This document shows positions 15,820-24,490 of a stretch of DNA of 64,000 nt, in pieces. The stretch is taken from the NCBI GenBank assembly GCA_016708435.1, contig JADJFV010000001.1, forward strand, positions 1 to 64,000, in the 5' to 3' direction. This DNA is from Leptospiraceae bacterium (GTDB taxonomy: Bacteria; Spirochaetota; Leptospiria; Leptospirales; Leptospiraceae). Below the pieces are notes generated by a model, which had not been told where the DNA came from, did no database searches, and saw only the letters and a list, made by a program, of their open reading frames with translations. Every line of letters starts with the position of its first letter. The stretch's first letter is position 1. A program made the translations under genes and the position numbers.

Positions 15820-16409
15820 AATCCCTGACCTTCGGCAAATACCAAATACTGTTCCACTAAATTATTGAGCGCAAGAAGTTCATTTTCATTCAAATAATTT
15901 TTTGCAACACTAACATCTTGCTTCCTGATTTTTTCGCCTCGCCAATTGGTGAGACCCATATTTGGTTGTGAACTGTCTGCCCGCTCATGAATAATTTCGG
16001 CGGCTTTATTGATGTATTCTTTTAATTTCTCGGTTGCCCATTGTCTAAACCTTGTGGCTATTTTTGATTTGATTCAATAACCAACGGATAGAATCATATC
16101 TAAGTTATAAAAAGCAACGTCCCGTTCTACTTCTCTTTTTCCTTCTTGTTGAACTATTCGGAAATTCCGAATAGTTCGATTGGATTTAGATCGATTCTCA
16201 ACTGTCAAGTTTTCCTTGACAGTTGGTTCTTGTGATAATTCTCCCTCTTCATATATGTTTTGAATATGAAGATTAATATTTTGTTTGGTTGTTTGATACA
16301 ACTCCGCCATCATCTTTTGGGAAAGCCAGACAGTATCGTCTTCGAGGCGAACGTCAAGTTTTGTGCTACCCGACTCGGAAATGTAAATTAAAAATTGCGA
16401 TTGATTCAA
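15820..16409 (-). pseudogene. rhuM: RhuM-family virulence protein, nonsense-mutated
   Basis: Starts at TTG 16409 with GGAG eight bases upstream. It reads LDVRLEDDTVWLSQKMMAEL and FYNLDMILSVGY, then TGA 16074-16076 where the family has Arg (VGYRV), then resumes in the same frame: IATRFRQWATEKLKEYI and GLTNWRGEKIRKQDVSVAKN to about 15820. The family (DUF/RhuM, often beside restriction or mobile genes) has no firm function. A single C-to-T change at a CGA codon would explain the stop. The C-terminal end is also missing or diverged. Confidence 0.75.
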
Positions 16410-16421
16410 AGGTCAATCTCC

Positions 16422-16682
16422 TTATCGGTTGTAATGAAAACGACAAGCTAAAACTATGATTTCATCATTTTCAATTTTATAAATTAGTCTGTGCTCATCA
16501 TTGATTCTTCTAGATCAGTATCCTTGTAACTCATGCTTTAAAGGTTCAGACTTTTCTAGTCCCGTAAATGGCTCTCTTTGGATATCATTCAATAAATCAA
16601 AATTTTTTTTCAATAATTTAGGATCAATTTTTGACCAATGGGTAAAGTCTTCGAGGGCTCTCTCAGTTAGCTTTAGATTCAT
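16422..16682 (-). pseudogene. yoeB: YoeB-type mRNA interferase toxin with nonsense codon
   Basis: From ATG 16682 the frame reads MNLKLTERALEDFTHWSKID and LKHELQGY, then TGA (16515-16517) where YoeB has Trp (GYWSRRI). It continues SRRINDEHRLIYKIEN and ends CRFHYNR at TAA 16422-16424. The total of 86 codons matches YoeB (84 residues), and the C-terminal Arg and His needed for ribosome-dependent mRNA cleavage are retained beyond the stop. A TGG-to-TGA change would silence the toxin. The antitoxin gene overlaps its start. Confidence 0.8.
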
Positions 16683-16917
16683 ATAAAGTCTTTTCAATGT
16701 CTGCAATGGTTTTAAACTGAATAATTTTATTATCCTTAACTTGCTCAAGAGAAGTTAAAAGATGATTTTTATTAGCTTCATTTGAAAACAAATAATCCAT
16801 TTCTTCCATAGATTCGGATATAGAAATGGTAACTCTTTTTTCTTTGAATAGAATTTTAAGGGACTGAATTAATTTTTCATCCAGTTCATCTATATGCATT
16901 TGTATTACTGTATTCAT
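16663..16917 (-). CDS. antitoxin partner of the YoeB-like toxin
   Basis: Start at ATG 16917, with AAGGAG upstream (84 residues); an upstream start is possible. No stop interrupts it. The N-terminal half (VIQMHIDELDEKLIQSLKIL, then KRVTISISES) could form a dimer or DNA-binding fold, and the C-terminal half is a charged, likely flexible toxin-binding tail. It does not clearly match the YefM/Phd families; the call rests on overlap with the toxin start and typical size. If expressed it now has no intact toxin here. Confidence 0.6.
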   Translation of the reverse strand: MNTVIQMHIDELDEKLIQSLKILFKEKRVTISISESMEEMDYLFSNEANKNHLLTSLEQVKDNKIIQFKTIADIEKTLYESKAN

Positions 16918-16918
16918 T

Positions 16919-17975
16919 TTATATCTCCTTCTCAATCATAAGCTCGTTGCCACGCTCGTCAATCACTTTGACAGCAATTCTTTTCTTTTCCCCAGCTTCA
17001 AAAGGTGCAGAAACATTTCCTGCTAAGTGTTCCCAAACCGATTCGTCATACTCTGTCCTTAGAGCTTTGGCGATTTTTTCCCAGGCTGATGTTCTTGGGA
17101 AAAATGCTTGGTTCACATGAAAAACTAAACCGTTATAATCCTGATCTAAAAACTAAGCGGGAACATCTCTTCCGTCCCAGTGTTCGGATAACATAGTAGT
17201 AGGATCAAAGGTGTCGAGACCAACAAGTGTTACCTGCAACTTTCCATCTTTAATTTCTTCGTTGTAACTTCGGGAAGACCACAAATACTAAATACCTGTG
17301 AGCTTCTCATATTCTTCAAAAGATCGGACATGAGAAAATCAGGAGTAGCCTGCACATAATAAGCCGGAAGAGTCATATCCTGCACCATTCGCTCGGAGAT
17401 GGCTCCATTTTCGGGACCGATATGAAAGGCAAGGAGTCTGCCTTCTGATTATCCTTCAGCGTGAATGCTTTTAGCGCGAGCAGGTTTTTGCATTTTAGAA
17501 AGTGAAATTTTTCTTCCACCGGTTAATTGTAAGTTGGCGGTCTTTTGTAATACATTTACCATTCGGTCAATATGATTGGAGAAGTTTTCTACATAATCAG
17601 CAGGTGCTTCGTCTTCTCCCAAACCAGAAGGAGGAATAGTAGCTTCCACAACAAAAGGACCCGATACACGGGTAATGCGTGTATTCTCCTCGGGGCGATC
17701 TACGAGAATTTCCATCTCAGGCTCAATGTCATTTGCAATACTTTTCAAAGTGATATGAGGAACAAGTCCACGTACTTCTTCGCCTTTTTTGTTTTGCTTT
17801 CGTTTGTAGATATAACCGCCAGAAGTTCCCATGTTCAGGTCTTTCAAATCATACCACGGAAAAGTAGCCGTAAGAATTCTTTGTCTGGCAAGTGCCAAAG
17901 GAACGCGACTAACGTCACAGGTAATCCAACGTCTACCCACTGCTCAGCGACATACAGTATTAGCCTCGATAAGAC
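16919..17975 (-). pseudogene. adenine-specific DNA methyltransferase (type III Mod-like), decayed
   Basis: The remaining C-terminal two thirds are legible: YVAEQW, then a one-base loss near 17938, GRRWITCDVSRVPLALARQR, VPHITLKSIAND, RVSGPFVVEATIPP, TAA 17449-17451, RLLAFHIGPENGAISERMVQ, PAYYVQATPDFLMSDLL, a frameshift near 17240, LVGLDTFDPTTM, TAG 17153-17155 (family Trp), and KRIAVKVIDERGNELM to the end. These match Mod-type methyltransferases, which methylate adenine in restriction-modification. The catalytic DPPY part is absent; an ACGCAAAG repeat starts at 17981 where it should continue. At least two nonsense codons and two frameshifts. Confidence 0.75.
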
Positions 17976-17980
17976 ATTGC

Positions 17981-18095
17981 ACGCAAAGCCGCCAAGACGC
18001 TAAGTATTTAATGATTTTAGGAATGCAATGGATATCTTGACTAACGTTGTTTCCGAAATTTTATTCAGTTTAAAAAACTCACTGCGGCTTTGCGT
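17981..18095. repeat. ACGCAAAGCCGC inverted-repeat element
   Basis: ACGCAAAGCCGC at 17981-17992 and its exact complement GCGGCTTTGCGT at 18084-18095 frame 91 bases. A related half-element is at 4585-4610. It abuts the truncated methyltransferase, so it may have been involved in that deletion. Confidence 0.5.
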
Positions 18096-18773
18096 GACCT
18101 TCCTTTTCTGTTTAACCTGAAAGTATTGTTCGGTGCTACAAGGTCATATACCACATAATTACGCATTAGAGCCAGAAAGTGTCGAACTGTGTAATTATTT
18201 GCAAAAAATATTTTCTAAATAATAATTTCAGTTTAGTTTCGATTAGCCGCTCACGAAGATTATTTTAACTTCACTAGCTGTAATTCTAAAATATGAGAAT
18301 TACACAGAGTAACCACTTTCTATATAATTCCGATTGTAGGGAGAGGGCATAGCAGACAGACAATTCAACTTCAATAAAATTGGGGTGAAGTAGGGATGAG
18401 GTGGACTGCGGTGAGGTTAGGAAATACATACATGATAAATTTAATAAAAAAAATTATACGCCACTTTGCGAATTCAACAACCAACATCCTGTTCCTAAAC
18501 CAGAACAGTCCAATCATTCTCAAGATAAAACAAGAAGCCATCACAACCAACAGTGTATTCGGAAAGTTTGATTACTCCGTTATCAATAGAGATTCAAATA
18601 AATTAATTGGGGATAATGCGCATATTGCGCCAAGTTGTAAAGTGCTAGAAGGTTTCAATTTACTCGCACTTATCAATGCCGGTCTAAGCATTTTTAGACA
18701 AGGGCGATATTTTAGGAACTTTTCGGTAGGTAGGAAACTTGATAGTTTAAGAAGTAAGGCTTTTGAGTTTTTC

Positions 18774-18885
18774 AAATCCCCCCTGCCCCCCTTTAAAAAA
18801 GGGGGTTTCCGAGTAGTATGTATTTTTACCAATAGAAACCACTTAGAACAAAACCCCCTTTCGCAAGGGGGGGCAGGGGGGATTT
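18774..18885. repeat. nested CCCCCC/GGGGGG palindromic element
   Basis: Outer arms AAATCCCCCCTGCCCCCC and GGGGGGCAGGGGGGATTT, each followed inward by its own small hairpin (CCCCC-TTTAAAAAA-GGGGG and CCCCCTTTCGCAAGGGGG). Elements with this wording are scattered in many bacterial phyla. It sits 70 bases beyond the end of the peroxidase gene. Confidence 0.65.
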
Positions 18886-18957
18886 TTCTTACGGCTACTA
18901 TAGAGTATCCGTTATTACAAAATCAGCCAAGATGCAAAGCAACATTCTTACAATGCC

Positions 18958-19926
18958 TTACTTTCTTGCTTTGTCCGTTAAAGCACCAAAGAAAATTACG
19001 ATGGATTTAACTTCTTCATCTGTGAGTTCTTTGTTTAATTGGTGGTATCCCATTTTCTTAACTGCATCTTCGATAGTAGCAATGCTTCCATCATGAAAAT
19101 AAGGACCGGTTAATAAAATGTTACGTAGAGATGGGACTTTGAAGAAGAATTTTTCTGCTTCATTTTTTGTAACATTAAATCTTCCTAAGTCTTTCGTTTC
19201 ATAAGCATTACGCTCACCTAATTTACGATAGCTTGTTCCGCCAAGAGTTGCTCCATAGTGACATCCAACACAACCAACTTCGATGAAAGTAGAAAGACCT
19301 TTTTCTTCCGCTGGGGTTAATGCCTTTAAGTCTCCCTTTAACCAATCATCTAAACGATCAGATGTTTTTAATGTGCGCTCAAACGCTGCAATTGCTTTTG
19401 CTAAATTATCGTAAGTAAGATTTTCTTTTTCATTTGGAAATGCTTTAGCGAATAACGCGGGGTATTCGGTCTTTGCAAGTTTTTCTAATACAGCTTTTTC
19501 AGAAGGCATTGCCATTTCACCTGGATTGAGGATTGGACCTTTTGCTTGATCGGCAAGAGTTGCCGCTCTCCCATCCCAGAATTGTGCGATATGAAATCCT
19601 GCATTCAATACTGTCGGTGAATTTCTATCTCCATTTTTTCCAAAGGCTCCTGTTGATGTAGGTTTGTTATCCACTCCGCCTTTTTTATCTTTTACATTAT
19701 GACAGCTATTGCAGGATTGTGAATCATTTACAGAAAGACGATTGTCAAAGTATAATTTTTCTCCAAGGCTTACTAACTCTGCTGAATCTTTTTCTCCGCC
19801 TGGCATTTTATCCGGAAGTGTTCCTATTGCTGCGTTTGCTTTTTTTTGTAGTTCTAATGATTGCTTCGAAGGTCCGCATACAACTGCAAACATAAGAATC
19901 ATTGGTAATAGTATAATTTTTTTCAT
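18958..19926 (-). CDS. dihaem cytochrome c peroxidase
   Basis: A 322-residue exported dihaem peroxidase that reduces H2O2 in the periplasm using a c-type cytochrome or quinol-derived electrons. The signal peptide ends in VVCGPS, a plausible lipobox, so it may be lipid-anchored. Haem sites are CNSCH (residues 72-76) and CVGCH (219-223). PTVLNAGFHIAQFWDGRA and VPSLRNILLTGPYFHDGS match the CcpA/MauG family. Length is normal. A ribosome site (AAGGAG) precedes ATG 19926. Leptospira depend on such enzymes for peroxide defence; the promoter region holds a GAACTCACC hairpin but no obvious PerR box. Confidence 0.9.
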   Translation of the reverse strand: MKKIILLPMILMFAVVCGPSKQSLELQKKANAAIGTLPDKMPGGEKDSAELVSLGEKLYFDNRLSVNDSQSCNSCHNVKDKKGGVDNKPTSTGAFGKNGDRNSPTVLNAGFHIAQFWDGRAATLADQAKGPILNPGEMAMPSEKAVLEKLAKTEYPALFAKAFPNEKENLTYDNLAKAIAAFERTLKTSDRLDDWLKGDLKALTPAEEKGLSTFIEVGCVGCHYGATLGGTSYRKLGERNAYETKDLGRFNVTKNEAEKFFFKVPSLRNILLTGPYFHDGSIATIEDAVKKMGYHQLNKELTDEEVKSIVIFFGALTDKARK

Positions 19927-19998
19927 GTTCTAATTCTCCTTTTTTGTAAATTAGACATATTAGAACGGGAGAATATTGTAAATAAGAATAATTCTAAC

Positions 19999-20023
19999 GA
20001 ACTCACCTACACAAGGTGAGTTC
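19999..20023. repeat. GAACTCACCT hairpin
   Basis: GAACTCACCT and AGGTGAGTTC form a perfect 10-bp stem with a 5-base loop, followed by a second palindrome-like stretch (CACCTAAAGGTG at about 20047-20058). It lies upstream of the peroxidase gene and downstream of the tRNA cluster (both reverse). It could be a tRNA-operon terminator or a dispersed repeat. Confidence 0.45.
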
Positions 20024-20194
20024 CAGCGTTAGCGGGTGGGGTTTACACCTAAAGGTGGGTTTGCTACCGCAGGTTATTACTCATTACAATTATCCAATAT
20101 TCTCGGTTTCTTAAGAATTAATTTCATTCAATTCTTTTGTGTAAGATAATTAGCGTATTAGAAAGGAGGTAATTGTCTTATAGAGGATGTGATG

Positions 20195-20268
<74 letters not shown>

Positions 20269-20294
20269 ATTTTTTTGTTCTTGAATAGGTCTTT

Positions 20295-20368
20295 TGACCC
20301 GAGAGGGACTCGAACCCCCGACCCTCTGCTTAGAAGGCAGATGCTCTATCCAGCTGAGCTACCGGGTC
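20295..20368 (-). tRNA. tRNA-Arg (TCT)
   Basis: Reverse-strand cloverleaf: acceptor GACCCGG, anticodon TCT in loop TTCTAAG with stem CTGCC/CAGAG-type pairing, T arm GGGGGTTCGAGTCCC, A73. No encoded CCA. It lies between the His and Pro tRNAs. Confidence 0.92.
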
Positions 20369-20375
20369 TAAAATT

Positions 20376-20447
<72 letters not shown>

Positions 20448-20492
20448 CTTTTTTAAACCAATTATGCCATTTTGGTAGAACCGATGTATTCG

Positions 20493-21671
20493 TCAATCAC
20501 TCTTAGAGTTTATTAATCTTTCTAGGTCAGACTTCAATTCTGCCTGTTTATTCAAATAAACCTCAACAGGAAGGATAAATAGGCTGTTCATCTCTGGATT
20601 CGTTAGATTTAGGTGTTGGATCTTGATAAAATCTTTTTCTGTGCAAATTAGAAGATCAAAATTTTTCAATTCCATAAATAAATCGAGCATGGTTTTATTA
20701 TCATACGCAAAATGATCGGGAAAACGAATCTTCTTAATTTCTTTTGGCTTATGGGATTCAATTAAGCTCTCAAAGGAAAATGGATTTCCTAGAGCAGAGA
20801 AAACAACTACTTTCTTATTCACCAAAGTTTCGAGCGAAAGAATGTCTCTTTTCCAATTCAGTAGCGGCAGGGGAATATATGCCAGATTGTAAAATTTTAA
20901 ATCTGGATTTATTTTGATAAATTTTACTTTTAGAATTTCTACATTTGCAGCATTTTCTTTTGCATAGCGAGTAAATATAATATAATGCGCGCGTTTAACG
21001 GCAGTTATCCTTTCTCGCAAACTTCCAAGCGGAATTGTAAATCCAGTTCCGAATGCATTATTCGAATCGACTAAAACAAAATCTAAATCTCTCTTAATGG
21101 CATGATGTTGAAATCCATCATCTAAAATCACAACACTTTTAACTCCCGGCTCCTGTGGTGTTTCAATTCCATCCTCAGAAGGAGAAATAAAAAACCTTTT
21201 TCTAGCTCTAGATCGAAAGCGTGGCGAAAATCTCCCATTGATATCACTCAAAGGATTTAGCTGAGAAAAGGTTAATCCTTGTTTGCCCTTCAATTTATTT
21301 TGAAGATAAGACTTAAAACGATTTATCCCAATAATAACTTCTGCAAATGGAATCTTTGCTTTTATCAAGAGCGGCTCATCGCCAGAATCCGCTGGGTTAG
21401 AAGTTAGCTCTACTCGCATTCCTTCTTTTGATTTATTTCCTCGATAACCTCTACTCAAAACGACAACTTGTTTTTCTGGAAAAATGGAATGAACTAAACC
21501 AGCCAAATAAATTGTAAGAGGAGTCTTACCTGTTCCGCCTGTTGTTAAATTTCCAACGCTGATGGTAAATGCATCTGGAATCGCTTGTTTCTTTTTGAAA
21601 TGTCTATCTAAGAAAAAAAGAAATTGATAGAGCAAAGAAAACGGATAGAGTAAATAGAGAAGGATACGCAT
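20493..21671 (-). CDS. lpxK: tetraacyldisaccharide 4'-kinase
   Basis: A 392-residue inner-membrane kinase that phosphorylates the lipid A disaccharide at the 4' position. An N-terminal membrane helix (residues 3-20) precedes Walker A GNLTTGGTGKTP (40-51). VVLSRGYRG and DSGDEPLL follow, and ILDDGFQHHAIKRDLDFVLVD carries the catalytic Asp. Family members are usually about 330-350 residues. Here some 45 extra residues (about 131-175, basic, with RFRSRARKR) are inserted between the INR motif and VVILDDGF. The gene follows msbA by four bases, the classic msbA-lpxK pairing. Confidence 0.92.
   Translation of the reverse strand: MRILLYLLYPFSLLYQFLFFLDRHFKKKQAIPDAFTISVGNLTTGGTGKTPLTIYLAGLVHSIFPEKQVVVLSRGYRGNKSKEGMRVELTSNPADSGDEPLLIKAKIPFAEVIIGINRFKSYLQNKLKGKQGLTFSQLNPLSDINGRFSPRFRSRARKRFFISPSEDGIETPQEPGVKSVVILDDGFQHHAIKRDLDFVLVDSNNAFGTGFTIPLGSLRERITAVKRAHYIIFTRYAKENAANVEILKVKFIKINPDLKFYNLAYIPLPLLNWKRDILSLETLVNKKVVVFSALGNPFSFESLIESHKPKEIKKIRFPDHFAYDNKTMLDLFMELKNFDLLICTEKDFIKIQHLNLTNPEMNSLFILPVEVYLNKQAELKSDLERLINSKSD
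21147..21281 (-). repeat. in-frame insertion within lpxK
   Basis: About 135 bases encode residues 131-175, which have no counterpart in ordinary LpxK. Segments near each side (AACCTTTTCTCAGC and GCTAGAAAAAGGTT as read on the reverse strand) are imperfect inverted repeats. This resembles a palindromic element inserted in frame. I see no second copy in the window. Confidence 0.4.
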
Positions 21672-21675
21672 ACTT

Positions 21676-23628
21676 TTATTTTACCGCTTCGAATTGCATT
21701 TCATAAAGTTTTTTGTATTTGCTATCTCGAGCAACTAAGTCTGCGTGAGTGCCTGACTCAACGATTTCACCTTCTTCCATATAATAGATTGTATTCGCAA
21801 TCTGAATCGTGGAAAGTCTATGTGCAATGATGATTGTAGTTCTATTTTTGTATAATGTCTCCAGGGCAGTCTGAACAAGCCTTTCTGATTCTGTGTCTAA
21901 CGCAGAAGTAGCCTCATCTAGAATTAGAATTTCTGGATCGAGTAAAAGGGCACGAGCAATTGAGATTCTTTGCTTTTGACCACCCGATAGCATGACTCCA
22001 TGCTCACCTACCATTGTATCAAATCCATGCTCAAATGAGTTAATAAATTCCGTAGCGAAAGCGTCATCACATGCTTTACGAATTCTTTCTTCGGAGGCAT
22101 CTAAACTACCATAAGTAATATTGTCACGAATGCTTGCATTAAATAAGAAAACTTCTTGGGAGACAATACCGATTTTGCGCCGAACATCTCTCATATTAAA
22201 TTTGCGAATATCAACTCCATCAAATAAAACTTCTCCCTCTGTGGGATCAATCAAACGAGGAATTAAATCTTTCAAGGTAGACTTGCCTGCCCCACTCGAT
22301 CCAACAAAGGCAATGGTTTCTCCCGATTTAACTTTGATGTTAATATTCTTTAAAGCTGACTTATCTGAATTGGGATAAGTATACGATACATTTCTAATTT
22401 CAATTTCTTTGTGTAGTTTACCAATCTTCTGAGGATGAATAGGATTTTCAATGTCTGTCTTTGAGTCTACTATTTCGAAAACTCTTTCGCCTGCAGACAC
22501 TCCGCTTTGGATTAAGTTATACATCATACTGAGTTGTTTTAAAGGTCTCATTAAGAAAATCAAAGTTAAAAAGAATGCCATAAACATTCCTTTTGAAAAA
22601 CTTTCATTGCTAATTAAATACGCACCAAACGCTAAAAAAATTGCGGCTAATACAGAACCAAACAATTCCACAATAGAAGGTCCGACTTGATGATAGAAAT
22701 GTCCCTTAAAAGTTTTTTCAGAAAGCTCTTTGTTGATTAAATAAAATCTACCGGACTCTCTTTTCTCCATTGAGAAAGCACGAATCACGCGGATACCAGC
22801 GATTACCTCCTGAAGTAGTCCATTGAGTGCTGAGAGTCTTTCTTGTTGATTCTTGGTTGCCTTTCTAATTTTTTCTGTAAAGGCTGTGATTGGTCCCATG
22901 ATGAGCGGTATAACAATGAAAACCACTAGAAACATTTTCCAGCTAAGAAAAAAGAGAAGCAGCAAATGTGTCACAACGTAAAAGAAATCATTGATCGCGT
23001 CTTTCAAATCTGAACTAATGATTTTTGCTAATACATCTACATCATTAATAATGCGGCTCATCAGAATTCCAGTTTTTTCTTGGACGAATGTATTGAGAGG
23101 AAGGTATTGGACTTTCTTGTAAATTTCCTGTCGTAAATCTCGAATCGCCATGTATCCTGTAGAGTTGATAAAATAAATAGCACCCGTGAGACAGAGTAGT
23201 TTTAAAAGATAAATTGGAAAGACTAGAATTACAAAAAAGAAAACAATTTCTTCTGGCTGTAGTTCGTTGAAATAGGAATTGAGTCGAGATTTTAATTTGG
23301 CAAGTCTGTATTCGATTTGTTCGAGACGGGTAAAGGTTTCACCCGATTCGACTTTTCGAATCGCTGACATATCCCGCTTGGTCATGGAAATCTGAAACTT
23401 ATAACTTTTACTGGCACCCATCGAATCAAAAATCGGAATCATACTGGTCAAAGAAACTCCATTGAAAATGGAAACCAATAAGGACAAGACTAGCCCAATA
23501 AAAAGTCTGTATTTATATTTGAATGAATAGGTTAAAAGCCGTCTGAAAACTAACACGTCAACAATACTAAGTCGGTAGGCTAAGCAAGATAACAAGCAAT
23601 TATTTGAATTGGGCTTTGAAAAATCCAT
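21676..23628 (-). CDS. msbA: lipid A-type ABC exporter (MsbA-like)
   Basis: A 650-residue half-transporter: six membrane segments within residues about 40-370, then an ATPase domain with Walker A GSSGAGKST, signature LSGGQKQR, Walker B ILILDEAT and H-loop IIAHRLSTI. MsbA flips core lipid A across the inner membrane, and adjacency to lpxK (four bases) supports this role. Residues about 70-125 form a charged coiled insert in the first periplasmic loop (RLEQIEYRLAKLKSRLNSYF), longer than in E. coli MsbA (582 residues). Start ATG 23628 adds about 24 residues before the conserved part; GTG 23556 is an alternative. Confidence 0.88.
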   Translation of the reverse strand: MDFSKPNSNNCLLSCLAYRLSIVDVLVFRRLLTYSFKYKYRLFIGLVLSLLVSIFNGVSLTSMIPIFDSMGASKSYKFQISMTKRDMSAIRKVESGETFTRLEQIEYRLAKLKSRLNSYFNELQPEEIVFFFVILVFPIYLLKLLCLTGAIYFINSTGYMAIRDLRQEIYKKVQYLPLNTFVQEKTGILMSRIINDVDVLAKIISSDLKDAINDFFYVVTHLLLLFFLSWKMFLVVFIVIPLIMGPITAFTEKIRKATKNQQERLSALNGLLQEVIAGIRVIRAFSMEKRESGRFYLINKELSEKTFKGHFYHQVGPSIVELFGSVLAAIFLAFGAYLISNESFSKGMFMAFFLTLIFLMRPLKQLSMMYNLIQSGVSAGERVFEIVDSKTDIENPIHPQKIGKLHKEIEIRNVSYTYPNSDKSALKNINIKVKSGETIAFVGSSGAGKSTLKDLIPRLIDPTEGEVLFDGVDIRKFNMRDVRRKIGIVSQEVFLFNASIRDNITYGSLDASEERIRKACDDAFATEFINSFEHGFDTMVGEHGVMLSGGQKQRISIARALLLDPEILILDEATSALDTESERLVQTALETLYKNRTTIIIAHRLSTIQIANTIYYMEEGEIVESGTHADLVARDSKYKKLYEMQFEAVK

Positions 23629-23755
23629 TTTTCGAAAACAAATTTTTAAGAACCAAAAAATGTAATTGATTTAGAAAGGATTCAAAACATAGAGTAGACC
23701 TATAGCGAAAGCTCAGTTAAGAAAACCTTTTTGAAACAATTTCCTGGGAGGAAGT

Positions 23756-24421
23756 ATGGCAGTAGCAGTTCAAGGTGGAAGCTCTGGCGGTAGTAGTCCA
23801 GACTTAGTGAAAAAATTAGTAGATGCAACTCGCACAAATAATACATCCGCGAATGACCGATTCAGCGAGACTCAGCTTAAAACAGCAGGCATACATATCA
23901 AAGCCATTTTAGATGAGTGCGCCAAACATGGAGTAACCGACAAAGGACAGATCGCTTATATTTTGGGCACAGTCAGAAGGGAATCCAACATGGGCAACTC
24001 TATGCTTGAAAAAATTGATGATGCTACGGCAAATAAAAAGTATTCTAAAGCAGCCCTTCCTTCTCTCGGAAATGGAGATGAGGCTTCTGGAGACGGAGCA
24101 AAATACAAAGGACGCGGATACGTGCAAATTACAGGTCGCGGAAATTATAGCAAATGGAGTCAAAAACTAGGCATCGATTTAATCGGGAGTCCCGACAAAG
24201 CATGTGAGCCAAATGTTGCCGCAGAGATTTGCGTTGTAGGAATGAAAGAAGGATTATTCGCACCAGCAGCAGGTCCCCTTTCAAAATACATTGGCGGTGG
24301 GAAAAATGATTTTTTAAATGCGCGCGCGATAGTAAATGGCGGTGAATTGAAAAAATATCCAGAGAAAGCAAAGCTGATTGTAAGCTACTCTGACAGTTAT
24401 TATAAAGCGATGACTTCGTAA
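23756..24421 (+). CDS. glycoside hydrolase family 19 (chitinase/lysozyme-like)
   Basis: A 221-residue protein of the GH19 fold. Residues 40-85 hold GIHIKAILDECAKHGV and LGTVRRESNMG, with the likely catalytic Glu in RES. GDGAKYKGRGYVQITGRGNY followed by SKWSQKLG is the family's strongest signature, and ARAIVNGG lies near the end. Such enzymes cut chitin or peptidoglycan. No signal peptide is present; the N-terminus is Gly/Ser-rich, as in phage endolysins, so export would need a holin or another route. The ribosome site GGGAGGAAGT is strong. A 28-bp palindrome follows directly. Confidence 0.85.
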   Translation: MAVAVQGGSSGGSSPDLVKKLVDATRTNNTSANDRFSETQLKTAGIHIKAILDECAKHGVTDKGQIAYILGTVRRESNMGNSMLEKIDDATANKKYSKAALPSLGNGDEASGDGAKYKGRGYVQITGRGNYSKWSQKLGIDLIGSPDKACEPNVAAEICVVGMKEGLFAPAAGPLSKYIGGGKNDFLNARAIVNGGELKKYPEKAKLIVSYSDSYYKAMTS

Positions 24422-24427
24422 TATACC

Positions 24428-24455
24428 GTAGGGGCTGAATATATTCAGCCCCTAC
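24428..24455. repeat. 28-bp perfect palindrome, GTAGGG...CCCTAC design (copy A)
   Basis: GTAGGGGCTGAATA and its complement meet without a loop. It starts six bases after the GH19 stop codon. The same design and length occur at 54831-54858. It may work as a terminator, but there is no T run after it. Confidence 0.7.
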
Positions 24456-24490
24456 ATATGTTGAATTCGCTATGGAATCCTTTCTGCTTC

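Larger units (their letters stand above)
17976..18957. other. gene-free stretch with repeats
   Basis: About 980 bases with no gene I can support. It contains an inverted ACGCAAAGCCGC pair (17981-17992 and 18084-18095) and a C/G-rich nested palindrome (18774-18885). An open frame of 204 codons (18396-19010, +) crosses the palindrome and overlaps the peroxidase gene; I take it as chance. Confidence 0.5.

Noticed and set aside
18396..19010. 204-codon forward open frame
   Set aside because: It runs through the C/G-rich palindrome (giving SPLPPFKKGG and LSQGGAGG, typical of translated repeats) and overlaps the end of the well-supported peroxidase gene on the other strand.
24428..24490. ATG 24458 as start of the SGNH lipoprotein
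   Set aside because: It would put an extra polar stretch before the lipoprotein signal and start three bases after the palindrome; ATG 24491 gives a standard signal peptide.
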